Origin: Bacteroidetes bacterium UBA4416
GTDB lineage: Bacteria > Bacteroidota > Bacteroidia > B-17B0 > Aurantibacillaceae
DNA length: 54,522 nucleotides
Direction: 5' to 3'
NCBI GenBank assembly: GCA_002390745.1
Contig: DGQK01000010.1
Location: forward strand, 1 to 54,522
Under the pieces are notes generated by a model. It was not told where the DNA came from. It searched no databases and saw only the letters and a list, made by a program, of their open reading frames with translations. Every line of letters begins with the position of its first letter. Position 1 is the stretch's first letter. The position numbers and the translations under genes are program-made. This document shows positions 27,060 to 34,730 of this stretch, in pieces.

Positions 27060-28031
27060 ATGAAAAAAACAGCTACAATCATTGCTTTGGCATTTGGAAT
27101 TACCAGCGCCTCAGCCCAGGATCTGACATCAAAAAAAGGCGAACCTTATCTGCCGGAAGCGGGAGATTACGCGGTAAGCATTGATGCTACCCCGTTCCTG
27201 TATTATGCCGGAAATTTTTTCGGAAAATCCAATTTCACCAACAACAATGGCCTGATCACCAGCGGAAACCCTGCTCCAACCTGGAACTTCCTCAATGGTA
27301 ATAACACTATTACAGGTAAGTACTTTGTGGATGCCAACACAGCTTACAGGGTAGGTCTACGCCTTGGTTTTGCTACCGGAAAAGACCGCAGGATGGTAAC
27401 AGCACTGCCTACCAGCACTGTAAACACCTATCCGACAGCAAATCCTACTGTGGAGAATACCCGCAAACAAACCAGAACCAACATCGGTATTTCCGCAGGG
27501 ATTGAAAAACGCCGTGGTAAAACACGTTTACAGGGTTTCTACGGAGCAGATGCGGGCATCTACTACAGCTCTGTGAAAGATAAATACACTTACGGAAACG
27601 CCCTGGCAGGCAATGCAAACCCTGCAACAGCCGTAAATGTGGTAGCGGAAGACGACTTCAGCGGTGCGCTGGGTGCATCCAATACAACCACGGTTGCCTT
27701 ATCTACGGGTCAGGCCGGCGCCGCAAGGGCTCTGGAAGCAAAATCAGGATCTACCTTCTCCTTTGGCGTAAGGGCATTTGTGGGTGCGGAATATTTCATC
27801 ATCCCTAAAATGTCTATCGGCGGCGAATTCGGTTGGGGTGTAGGCCTTTCGTTCACCGGAAAAGCAAAATCAACGTATGAGTCCGTTGGTTTACCTAACG
27901 GTGCTGCCAATACCACGGTTGGTGAAACCAACATCGAAGGTGGCAAATCATCTGGCTTCGGATTTGATACAGATTCAAGAAACGGTGTATTCGGACCTAA
28001 CGCTTCTTTACGCGTGACTTTCCACTTCTAG
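27060..28031 (+). CDS. Outer-membrane beta-barrel protein
   Basis: The 323-residue protein has a signal peptide (1-19, ends SASAQ) and alternating strands with glycine-rich turns (YRVGLRLGFATGKDRR, FSFGVRAFVGAEYFI, GGEFGWGVGLSFTG). It ends NASLRVTFHF, the aromatic C terminus typical of outer-membrane barrels. The general OmpW/porin-like size is consistent, but no named family is recognised. It has its own promoter and a strong terminator, so it is probably monocistronic and well expressed. Confidence 0.8.
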   Translation: MKKTATIIALAFGITSASAQDLTSKKGEPYLPEAGDYAVSIDATPFLYYAGNFFGKSNFTNNNGLITSGNPAPTWNFLNGNNTITGKYFVDANTAYRVGLRLGFATGKDRRMVTALPTSTVNTYPTANPTVENTRKQTRTNIGISAGIEKRRGKTRLQGFYGADAGIYYSSVKDKYTYGNALAGNANPATAVNVVAEDDFSGALGASNTTTVALSTGQAGAARALEAKSGSTFSFGVRAFVGAEYFIIPKMSIGGEFGWGVGLSFTGKAKSTYESVGLPNGAANTTVGETNIEGGKSSGFGFDTDSRNGVFGPNASLRVTFHF

Positions 28032-28054
28032 TTAAGGGAAATTAATTAACGAAG

Positions 28055-28084
28055 AAGAGCAGCATATCGCTGCTCTTTTTTTTA
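28055..28084 (+). terminator. Terminator of the beta-barrel gene
   Basis: AGAGCAGC (28056-28063) pairs with GCTGCTCT (28069-28076), loop ATATC, followed by a long T run. It is a strong rho-independent terminator 25 nt after the stop codon. The DNA from here to 28302 holds no convincing gene. Confidence 0.9.
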
Positions 28085-28426
28085 TGCCTGATTGTGTCCC
28101 AACCTACAGCTTTGCGAAAGCCGGGAAGGTTCTTTAGGAGTTCCTATGTTACCGTTCAAGGCTGTGGCTCAACCTGCGCGGCTCACTGGTTTGTCACATC
28201 GGGCGAAGCGGACGTATTTAACGATATTCTCCTTGTGGTCGGTACACGCACATGTTGCGGGCGCAACTCGGCTGCCTGTTCATAAAATAATTACAGGTAA
28301 TGTACTGAAAAATGGTTGGTGGCTGTTTGATAAAAATTGATTAAAATGTCGCTGTCAATTTGAAGAGGAAGTAGGCTCTGTTGGAGAACAACCTACCAGC
28401 AATAAAATTGATGCTAATAAAGCAGG

Positions 28427-28457
28427 AAGGAGTTGGTTAATTGCTGACTCCTTTTTT
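28427..28457 (+). terminator. Plus-strand terminator inside the IS remnant
   Basis: AGGAGTTGG (28428-28436) pairs with CTGACTCCT (28444-28452) with two G-U pairs and loop TTAATTG, then TTTTT. It would stop transcription entering from the left. Confidence 0.55.
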
Positions 28458-28544
28458 CTGCTGTTTAGCCTTATGGCTAAAAAACTCACCTTTCGTTTGA
28501 GAAGAATATATACCACTTTATAAAATCAATTCTATGCTTTAGGG

Positions 28545-28713
28545 TTAGGCCTCTGTGTAAATCGAGATGGTTTTAAGCCGTTGCTTTGAATCGCTCCGCG
28601 TAAATAGAATCTCGCAATTTTTGCACTTAAATCTCTGCTTATTTAATCTTTGGCCCCACCGGATAACATCCAAACTTCCGCAAGCCTAACAGCGCTTTTT
28701 TTGATTTTTTCAT
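28545..28713 (-). pseudogene. Transposase N-terminal fragment (zinc-finger type), frameshifted
   Basis: The minus strand starts ATG AAA AAA TCA AAA AAA, then loses frame. In the next frame it reads ACGSLDVIRWGQRLNKQRFK followed by CKNCEILFTRSDSKQ. This is the CxxCGS...G...G.QR..CK.C zinc-ribbon start of an IS transposase. An in-frame stop interrupts the CxxC motif (RC-stop-AC), one frameshift separates the ATG from it, and the reading frame ends at 28545 far short of a catalytic domain. The gene is dead. Confidence 0.75.
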
Positions 28714-28753
28714 ATACAAAAAAAGTTTAGTGAAACCACTTTCACTAAACTTT
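28714..28753 (-). terminator. Minus-strand hairpin terminator guarding the transposase start
   Basis: AAAGTTTAGTGAAA (28722-28735) and TTTCACTAAACTTT (28740-28753) form a perfect 14-bp stem with a 4-nt loop. Read on the minus strand it runs into seven T residues just before the transposase ATG. It also lies 120 nt beyond the 3' end of the TraB-domain gene and could terminate that transcript. Confidence 0.8.
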
Positions 28754-28872
28754 CTTCAATCCCTTATTCAGATTGGCATTCAGAGCGTTTCACCAACCAT
28801 TTTTCAGTAATATGCCTAATTGCACACGCCGTGTACTTTGCATGTTGCCTGGCACCCGGTGCGGGTAAAGGA

Positions 28873-31800
28873 TCAATCCTCCTGGTTGTAGTTATTCAAA
28901 AAAGAAAGATCCGTGCTCTTTGCCGCATTATACCGCAAGCGGCCCCTGTAGTAAAACTCCGTGCAGATCGTTTTGATACTTTCATCGGTGCTTTTTCCAA
29001 TCTCCGAAACGTAATTGCTTTCCAGGATATCGATTTTAGTTGTAATGGACGGGGAAGCAGGCACAAATGCACAGGCCAGCGTTTTCTGCTTGCTTTCCTG
29101 GTTAATGCGCTCAAAGAAATAGATATCGCCTTTTTCGTTCTTGTTCTTCACGGCTTCCTTCCGGATGAAAACCACACTGTCAGGTTTGGTCTTCTCCTTC
29201 AACGAAGAGTTGTTGTCGGCGTAGCTGTAGTCGTACAGCTCGATCTCCATTTCGACTTTCGTCTTACAGAACGCTTCCTGCGACAGGTTGCTTTTGTCGA
29301 ACTTGTCGGCCATCTTCAGGGCGTTTAATTCATTATAGGCTTTGAGCTTTGTCTTCGGGCTGTTGCTGAAAAACTTCCAGAGCGTATCGTTTACCGGAAT
29401 TTTGTTTTTGGTAGCGATCACGGCGATATTGAGCAGGTTCCGTTCGTTCTTAATCCTGAACAATTTATCGAACCAGGCTTTCACACCAGGATTGGATGCA
29501 TAAGAAGGGGCAAGTACCACGGCATAATTTTCGATCATGGCGCTGTAGCTCGGGTATGTTTTTTTTACGGGCTTTGTGCCTGTAGTTGGCGGTGCATCCT
29601 CTTTATCCGCATACATGGCAGCAATCTCTTCTGCCATCTGCATGGCTGCTGCTTCACCGTCTCCGTCATAAGACGTTTTTCCGGATTTGGAAGCAGACGT
29701 GTTGTAGCGTTTGAGCTCATTGGAGGCATCGCTGAGCAGCACAGGGACCTTAAGCGCGTATTTGGCAGGAGGGATGAGGTCACGGATCACCATGTCGGAA
29801 AACAGCGTCAATATGGGGTTACGGTATTCTTCGAAAGTGGAAAGCGACAGCAGGTCGGGGAAAAAGCCGGTACAGAGTTCCAGTGAATCGTAAAGCGGGG
29901 CGAGTACATCGCTTACGGTGCTTTGATCGCCGGTGAGCGGGGTTTTATTCTTCAGCAGGTCGAAGATCGTGGCGTAACTGTTCTTTGTTCTCAGGAAAGC
30001 CAGGCCTTTGATGATGCAAACCTGCATGTAGCTGCTGTCTTCATAATGGTCGTACAGCTTTTTATAGACCGGGATCACGCTTTCATTTTTGAACGTTCCG
30101 GCATTGATCAGCAGTACGGCCCTGGCTTCTTCGCCAATACTCAGAAACTCAGGAGTTCCGAGGTAGGCGATCACATCTTTAGCCGCGATTGGGTCCATGT
30201 AATTGTTGTACAGCGATTGCGTTGCCGCATACTTTATGGAGCTGTCGGCAGAGCTGAGGTTCTTGAGCAGGAGCGCAGTCTTATTGATGTAGATGGATTT
30301 TGTAAAAACGCTGTCGCTTGGTTTGAAAGTTTCAAAGAAGCCGGCTGCCCAGCCGGTCAGGCCGTTTAAAGTGTCGCATGTCGACGAAATGCTGTAGAGC
30401 AGCCCGTCTTTGAGGTACAGCTTCTGGCGGATCATCGAGGAACAGGCGGTATCTTTCAGGATCAGGTCCATCGTTTCGCAGGAATTTTCTTTACCGGATG
30501 TTGCTTTACCCACAATGAAGCCGCGCGTTACATGCTTCTTCACATCGCCCCAGAACTCAGCCGGGTTGCGGTAATCGTAGTCGTTGAACTTTTCATATTG
30601 CACGCGCACGCGCTCGCCGGAAGAAGGGGAATAGTAGCTTTTCGCCTTCGAGTTGTAATCGAAGTCGGAGCTATAGCTTTTTTTGTCACGTTCTTTTTGC
30701 TGTTCTTCATAAAAAACCGCCATCGCTTCTTCCAGGTAGTTCTTGTCTTGCGGAGTGAGCTCGTCCCGCACGCTAAAAGCGTAGTCTTTATCGGTAATGA
30801 CCTTGAACTCATTGATGTATTTGAAATCCGTGAGCTTAAAGGACGAGAAGAAACCGTCAGGGTAGGTGGCGGCGCTGTTGGCAATGGCATACACCAGGTA
30901 GTAGTGCACGCCTTTGATGAAGATCTTTCCGTAGAACGTTTGGCCGATAGCAGTATTCTCGCCCGAAAAGCGGATGCAGGAATAATTCTGCTCACGGGTG
31001 AGCTCCTGTTTGGTATTGGTATTGAAGTTGAAATTTTTGAGGGCGTTCCTGCTCAGGATATTCAGCTCGAAGGTATCTTCCTCCAGGTAATCGAAATCAT
31101 TGTAATAATAGTGCATGACCCCATTCGTGGTCTGCTCCTTTTTATCATAAGAAAACCATGTTTCTGCCAGGCCCTGTGTGCCGGAGCGTTTGTAATAAAT
31201 GTATTTCGGAGATTGGCTGGCATTCACCGAAAACCCTCCCGTTGGCGGGGAATAGGTATGCTTTTCCGTTTGCTTTTTGGGAACGAATTTGATGGAGCTG
31301 AAGAAACGGTTGCCTTCGCTGCCTTTCACATAATCGCCTTTGCCGCTCATCTTGATCACAAGAACTTCATTTTCCGGGAAAAAGATCATGGCGCGCTGGT
31401 AGTCGCCGCGTTTGGTGCGGTTCATCACATCCAGGCCTCTGACGCCGGTAGTTGAGGTGATTTCTTTTTTGTAAATGATTTTACCGGGAATGTACTCGTA
31501 CAGCAGGCTGTCGATCTTGGCCATCATCGTCGCTTCGTTGCCGTTGTAGAGAGAGGCATAGGTCAGCTGGCGGGAGATCACATAATAAGAGCCGTTTGTC
31601 ATATCCGTTGCCAGGTCGAAAGAAAGGCCGCCAATGGTAGCGAGATTCACCGGAGCATCAAAGAGCTCATAGGTAAACAGGGAATCCCTGGAATACTGCA
31701 GGGAGAACGGATTTTTTTTCTGGATATGTTCGATGGCCTCTTTTTGCTTCGTACCTTTTTTGGTGATGGTGTTGGCTACAGGCCGCAGCTTGTAGCCCAT

Positions 31801-32646
31801 GGCGCGCAGGAGCTCGATGACTCCGGTTTTGCCCGGCAGGTGCGCGGCGCCGATACCCGAAAAAAGGCTGCCTGTTTTGCAGATCGAGTCGATGCTATGC
31901 GCCATGATGATGTTGCGGTCATCGATGAGGTATTTTTTGGTGTTCTGGTATTTGTAGGTCAGCTGGGTAAGGCTGTCCAGGGCGTCGAGGTCGCCGCTTT
32001 TGTAAGCCTCTTTGATGTCGTTCTGCACTTTGAAATAATCGACCTTGGAGCGCGACGGGTTGTAGCTGTAGTTCACATCTGCCGCGCTTGCCTTGGATGC
32101 CATGACGAGGGAATTGTTGAAGTCTTCCAGGCTTACGATCTTTTTGCCCAGCTTCGATCCCGCTTTGTAAATGAACAGGTCCACGTAGGTGTCTTCTTCG
32201 TGCTCGCTGCCCCTCGCGCTGTTGCGGTACAAGAGGTTGTTGATGATGTCAGGATCGTTGTTGAGCATTTCACCGTACTGCTGGTTGGTCGGGATCTGCA
32301 GCTTGAATGCGTCGCTGTAAAAATCCGAATTGGTGCCCGGGTTTACATTGTTGAGTTGCTCGAGCAGTCCCGATTGCTTCATGTTTTTCAGCCACTGGTC
32401 GGGGTTCGATTCGAGACCCACCGTATTCACGCTGTTGATCGCTACAAAAAAGGAATCGGACAAATGGAAGGCCAGCTTGCTGCTCACGTGCATGGTGCCA
32501 TAGAGATAAGATGGCTTGCTCAGGCCGTTGCCGGTGATTTCCCACAGCAGGCTTGGATATTTCTTCTGGGAAATGAGGGAAATGCTTGCAAATAAAAGAC
32601 ATGCCAGAAAAATGCCCCGGCACTTAGGCTTCAAAAAAAATGTCAT
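28873..32646 (-). CDS. TraB/GumN-domain protein with very long C-terminal extension
   Basis: The product is about 1257 residues with an export signal at the N terminus (ends SLISQ). Residues about 30-300 form a TraB/GumN-type domain: LLWEITGNGLSKPSYLYGTM with the GTMHV motif, and near the end GIGAAHLPGKTGVIELLRAM. After this come about 400 residues of mainly beta sequence, a possible HEAT-like helical region (about 790-980) and a charged helical tail. TraB-domain proteins in bacteria are often annotated as polysaccharide-biosynthesis or peptidase-like proteins without proven activity. The usual length is about 300 residues, so this is an unusual architecture. The start at MTFFLK is preferred over a Met 9 codons upstream because it yields the signal peptide directly. 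Confidence 0.78.
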   Translation of the reverse strand: MTFFLKPKCRGIFLACLLFASISLISQKKYPSLLWEITGNGLSKPSYLYGTMHVSSKLAFHLSDSFFVAINSVNTVGLESNPDQWLKNMKQSGLLEQLNNVNPGTNSDFYSDAFKLQIPTNQQYGEMLNNDPDIINNLLYRNSARGSEHEEDTYVDLFIYKAGSKLGKKIVSLEDFNNSLVMASKASAADVNYSYNPSRSKVDYFKVQNDIKEAYKSGDLDALDSLTQLTYKYQNTKKYLIDDRNIIMAHSIDSICKTGSLFSGIGAAHLPGKTGVIELLRAMGYKLRPVANTITKKGTKQKEAIEHIQKKNPFSLQYSRDSLFTYELFDAPVNLATIGGLSFDLATDMTNGSYYVISRQLTYASLYNGNEATMMAKIDSLLYEYIPGKIIYKKEITSTTGVRGLDVMNRTKRGDYQRAMIFFPENEVLVIKMSGKGDYVKGSEGNRFFSSIKFVPKKQTEKHTYSPPTGGFSVNASQSPKYIYYKRSGTQGLAETWFSYDKKEQTTNGVMHYYYNDFDYLEEDTFELNILSRNALKNFNFNTNTKQELTREQNYSCIRFSGENTAIGQTFYGKIFIKGVHYYLVYAIANSAATYPDGFFSSFKLTDFKYINEFKVITDKDYAFSVRDELTPQDKNYLEEAMAVFYEEQQKERDKKSYSSDFDYNSKAKSYYSPSSGERVRVQYEKFNDYDYRNPAEFWGDVKKHVTRGFIVGKATSGKENSCETMDLILKDTACSSMIRQKLYLKDGLLYSISSTCDTLNGLTGWAAGFFETFKPSDSVFTKSIYINKTALLLKNLSSADSSIKYAATQSLYNNYMDPIAAKDVIAYLGTPEFLSIGEEARAVLLINAGTFKNESVIPVYKKLYDHYEDSSYMQVCIIKGLAFLRTKNSYATIFDLLKNKTPLTGDQSTVSDVLAPLYDSLELCTGFFPDLLSLSTFEEYRNPILTLFSDMVIRDLIPPAKYALKVPVLLSDASNELKRYNTSASKSGKTSYDGDGEAAAMQMAEEIAAMYADKEDAPPTTGTKPVKKTYPSYSAMIENYAVVLAPSYASNPGVKAWFDKLFRIKNERNLLNIAVIATKNKIPVNDTLWKFFSNSPKTKLKAYNELNALKMADKFDKSNLSQEAFCKTKVEMEIELYDYSYADNNSSLKEKTKPDSVVFIRKEAVKNKNEKGDIYFFERINQESKQKTLACAFVPASPSITTKIDILESNYVSEIGKSTDESIKTICTEFYYRGRLRYNAAKSTDLSFLNNYNQED

Positions 32647-32735
32647 AAGGAGAATTTCAAAATCAATACTCACGGAATTTAATTCCGCATCAAATTAGTT
32701 ATTATTTCAAGAACAGGGTGGCGCTTACGTCGAAT

Positions 32736-33695
32736 TTAACTCTTGCTGAAAAGGCTGTCGACAAATTCTGTACGGTTGAACACCTGGAGGTCTTCCATTT
32801 TTTCGCCCACGCCGATGTATTTCACCGGGATTTTAAATTCGTCGGAGATGCCAATTACCACGCCGCCTTTGGCCGTTCCGTCGAGCTTGGTAAGGACGAG
32901 TGCGCTAACATCGGTAGCGGCCGTAAACTGGCGACATTGCTCCACGGCATTCTGCCCTGTGCTGGCATCCAGCACCAGCAGCACATCGTGCGGCGCATCC
33001 GGGATCACCTTTTTCATCACGTTGCGGATCTTGGTGAGCTCGTTCATCAGGTTGATCTTATTGTGCAAACGTCCCGCGGTGTCAATAATGACCACATCGG
33101 CACCTTTGGCTTTGGCGCTGCTCAGCGTATCGAAGGCCACGCTGGCCGGGTCGGCATTCATACCCTGCGAAACAATATCAACGCCCACACGCTGGCTCCA
33201 GATCGTAAGTTGCTCTACGGCAGCGGCACGGAAGGTGTCGGCAGCGCCCAGCACCACTTTAAAACCCGCTTTTTTGAACTGGTGGGCCAGCTTGCCGATC
33301 GTGGTGGTTTTGCCTACGCCGTTCACACCAACCACCATAATTACGTAAGGCTTTTTATCGGCCGGTAATTCGAAGCCGGTGGCATCTACCGAATTGTTCT
33401 CCGTCAGGAGGGAGGCTACCTCTTCTTTCAGGACATTGTTGAGCTCGTTGGTGCTCACGTATTTGTCGCGGGCCACGCGCTCCTCAATGCGCTTGATGAT
33501 CTTTAAGGTCGTGTTCACGCCCACATCGCCCGAAATCAGGACTTCCTCCAGGTTGTCGAGCACATCGGCGTCTACCGTCGATTTTCCGGCCACCGCCTTG
33601 GCCAGTTTTCCGAAAAAGCTCTCTTTCGTTTTCGATAAGCCCTCATTTAAGCTTTCCTTTTCTTCTTTTCCGAATAGTTTACTGAAAAATCCCAT
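32736..33695 (-). CDS. ftsY: Signal recognition particle receptor FtsY
   Basis: The 319-residue SRP GTPase has an N domain (about 10-100) and a G domain with GVNGVGKT (123-130), DTFRAAA, the insertion-box QGMNADPA, DTAGR and TKLDGTAKGG, ending in GVGEKMEDLQVF. The acidic A domain of E. coli FtsY is absent, as usual in this phylum. It docks ribosome-SRP complexes at the membrane. It follows rpmB-rpmG-DUF4295 on the same strand, a conserved Bacteroidota order, but has its own -7 box. Confidence 0.97.
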   Translation of the reverse strand: MGFFSKLFGKEEKESLNEGLSKTKESFFGKLAKAVAGKSTVDADVLDNLEEVLISGDVGVNTTLKIIKRIEERVARDKYVSTNELNNVLKEEVASLLTENNSVDATGFELPADKKPYVIMVVGVNGVGKTTTIGKLAHQFKKAGFKVVLGAADTFRAAAVEQLTIWSQRVGVDIVSQGMNADPASVAFDTLSSAKAKGADVVIIDTAGRLHNKINLMNELTKIRNVMKKVIPDAPHDVLLVLDASTGQNAVEQCRQFTAATDVSALVLTKLDGTAKGGVVIGISDEFKIPVKYIGVGEKMEDLQVFNRTEFVDSLFSKS

Positions 33696-33723
33696 AGTGC
33701 GAATACGTCCTGTTTAGTGGCTA

Positions 33724-33731
33724 CAAATGTA
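33724..33731 (-). promoter_or_regulatory. -7 box of ftsY promoter
   Basis: Read on the minus strand the site is TACATTTG, fitting TAnnTTTG, 28 nt before the ftsY ATG. No exact -33 element is seen. Confidence 0.45.
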
Positions 33732-33749
33732 TTAATTATATATTTAAAA

Positions 33750-33790
33750 CCACATAGGCATATAGAGACATAGAAGGCAAAAGAAGCACA
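33750..33790. repeat. Degenerate ACATAGA-type intergenic repeat
   Basis: AACCACATAGGCATATAGAG continues as ACATAGAAGGCAAAAG, giving word-like units of 8-10 nt (ACATAGGC, ATATAGAG, ACATAGAAG). It sits between ftsY and the DUF4295 terminator. Similar text recurs between genes in many Bacteroidota; no function is known to me. Confidence 0.4.
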
Positions 33791-33890
33791 ACATGCAGCA
33801 GTGATGGATTGGCAATTGTATCCTTGTTCTCTGGATGTTTTCTGTCACGATGCGTCGGGATGTGGTTATAAAGCGATTGTGCTATAAAAC

Positions 33891-33922
33891 AAAAAAGCTC
33901 CTTCATTGCTGAAGAAGCTTTT
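33891..33922 (-). terminator. Terminator after the rpmB-rpmG-DUF4295 operon
   Basis: On the minus strand AAAGCTTCTTC pairs with GAAGGAGCTTT (11 bp, one G-U, loop AGCAAT), followed by TTT. It lies 23 nt after the DUF4295 stop codon and separates the ribosomal operon from ftsY. Confidence 0.85.
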
Positions 33923-33944
33923 AATGTATATCTGCGTGCAGAAA

Positions 33945-34097
33945 TTATTTTTTCAGAAAATCTGCTACCAATTCGTTTTGCACGATCTCTTCCCTGAAAG
34001 CGTAAGCGCCTGTTTTTGGGGATTTGATCACTTTAATCACTTTTGTAAAGCTGTTTCCTTTACCGGTTTTGAGTGTTGCAACTACCTTCTTTGCCAT
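33945..34097 (-). CDS. DUF4295 family protein (ribosome-associated operon)
   Basis: A 50-residue basic protein reading MAKKVVATLKTGKGNSFTKV at its start and ending FREEIVQNELVADFLKK. This is the small DUF4295 family, found in Bacteroidota directly after rpmG. Its place in the rpmB-rpmG operon, high Lys content and size suggest a ribosome-linked role, but the function is unproven. It starts 20 nt after the rpmG stop codon. Confidence 0.88.
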   Translation of the reverse strand: MAKKVVATLKTGKGNSFTKVIKVIKSPKTGAYAFREEIVQNELVADFLKK

Positions 34098-34117
34098 TGT
34101 ATTGTCGTTTTAAAGGA

Positions 34118-34300
34118 TTATTTAATTTCTTTATGCTCCGTCATTTTTTTCAAAATCGGGTTGTATTTTTTCAATACAATACGGTCAGGCGTATTTTTTT
34201 TGTTTTTAGTAGTAATGTAGCGGGAAGTTCCCGGTTTACCGCTGTCCTTGTGCTCTGTGCACTCTAAAATTACCTGAATTCTATTACCTTTCTTTGCCAT
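34118..34300 (-). CDS. rpmG: 50S ribosomal protein L33
   Basis: The 60-residue basic protein begins MAKKGNRIQVILECTEHKDS and continues with the L33 core TSRYITTKNKKNTPDRIVLK. Of the four zinc-ligand cysteines in the Cys-plus form only one is present, so this is the zinc-free form. It sits 20 nt after rpmB and belongs to its operon. Confidence 0.96.
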   Translation of the reverse strand: MAKKGNRIQVILECTEHKDSGKPGTSRYITTKNKKNTPDRIVLKKYNPILKKMTEHKEIK

Positions 34301-34320
34301 GATTCTATGATTTTATGGAA

Positions 34321-34557
34321 TTAAGCTAAAATTCCGCCTTCTACAGCATCTTTTAAGCAAGCGAAAATTCCTTTTTTGTTAATGTTTTTAATTGCAGAAG
34401 TTGATACGCGGAGTACCACCCATTCTCCTGTTTCAGGAACGAAAAACTTTTTAGTTTTCAGATTTACTTTAAACTGGCGACGTGTTTTCCTGTTAGAGAA
34501 AGAAACGTGGTTTCCTTTCATCGCTTTTTTTCCTGTTAATTGACAAATACGTGACAT
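34321..34557 (-). CDS. rpmB: 50S ribosomal protein L28
   Basis: The 78-residue protein shows the L28 pattern: MSRICQLTGKKAMKGNHVSF with SNRKTRRQFKVNLKTKKFF and the tail RVSTSAIKNINKKGI. It opens the rpmB-rpmG-DUF4295 operon behind a near-perfect promoter. Confidence 0.96.
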   Translation of the reverse strand: MSRICQLTGKKAMKGNHVSFSNRKTRRQFKVNLKTKKFFVPETGEWVVLRVSTSAIKNINKKGIFACLKDAVEGGILA

Positions 34558-34601
34558 GTTATATATATTCTTAAAAATGTGTTTCCCCTCAAAAAGGGAC
34601 G

Positions 34602-34632
34602 CAAATATACTAGCTTTTTTTTATCCTGCAAA
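34602..34632 (-). promoter_or_regulatory. Promoter of the rpmB operon
   Basis: On the minus strand TTTG (34629-34632) is followed after 19 nt by TATATTTG (34602-34609), an exact TTTG-N19-TAnnTTTG match. It predicts a start near 34596 and a leader of about 40 nt. Confidence 0.8.
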
Positions 34633-34676
34633 AAATCCGGCCCTTTTTTCATAAATAATATCCGGAAAATTTAAAC

Positions 34677-34714
34677 TAAAACAGGTTTTTGCGGTATTTG
34701 CGCAAAAACCTGTT
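34677..34714 (-). terminator. Terminator of the DEAD-box helicase gene
   Basis: AACAGGTTTTTGCG (34680-34693) and CGCAAAAACCTGTT (34701-34714) form a perfect 14-bp stem with a 7-nt loop; on the minus strand it runs into TTTTAGTTTAAATTTT. It lies 17 nt after the helicase stop codon. Confidence 0.88.
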
Positions 34715-34730
34715 CCGGAATCGTTACGAA

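Larger units (their letters stand above)
28303..28809. mobile_element. Decayed, internally deleted insertion sequence remnant
   Basis: TACTGAAAAATGGTTGGTG (28303-28321) and its exact reverse complement (28791-28809) form 19-bp terminal inverted repeats around 507 bp. Inside, on the minus strand, are the broken first ~55 codons of a zinc-finger transposase (28545-28713), a terminator hairpin just upstream of that start, and a plus-strand terminator (28427-28457). The remaining transposase is deleted. The zinc-finger start resembles the Bacteroidota IS256-like 'variant Zn-binding' transposases. No clear target-site duplication is seen. Confidence 0.7.

Noticed and set aside
28092..28340. Short plus-strand frames of 63-82 codons between the beta-barrel gene and the IS remnant
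   Set aside because: They run into the left inverted repeat of the IS remnant, overlap each other in different frames and show no protein-like composition.
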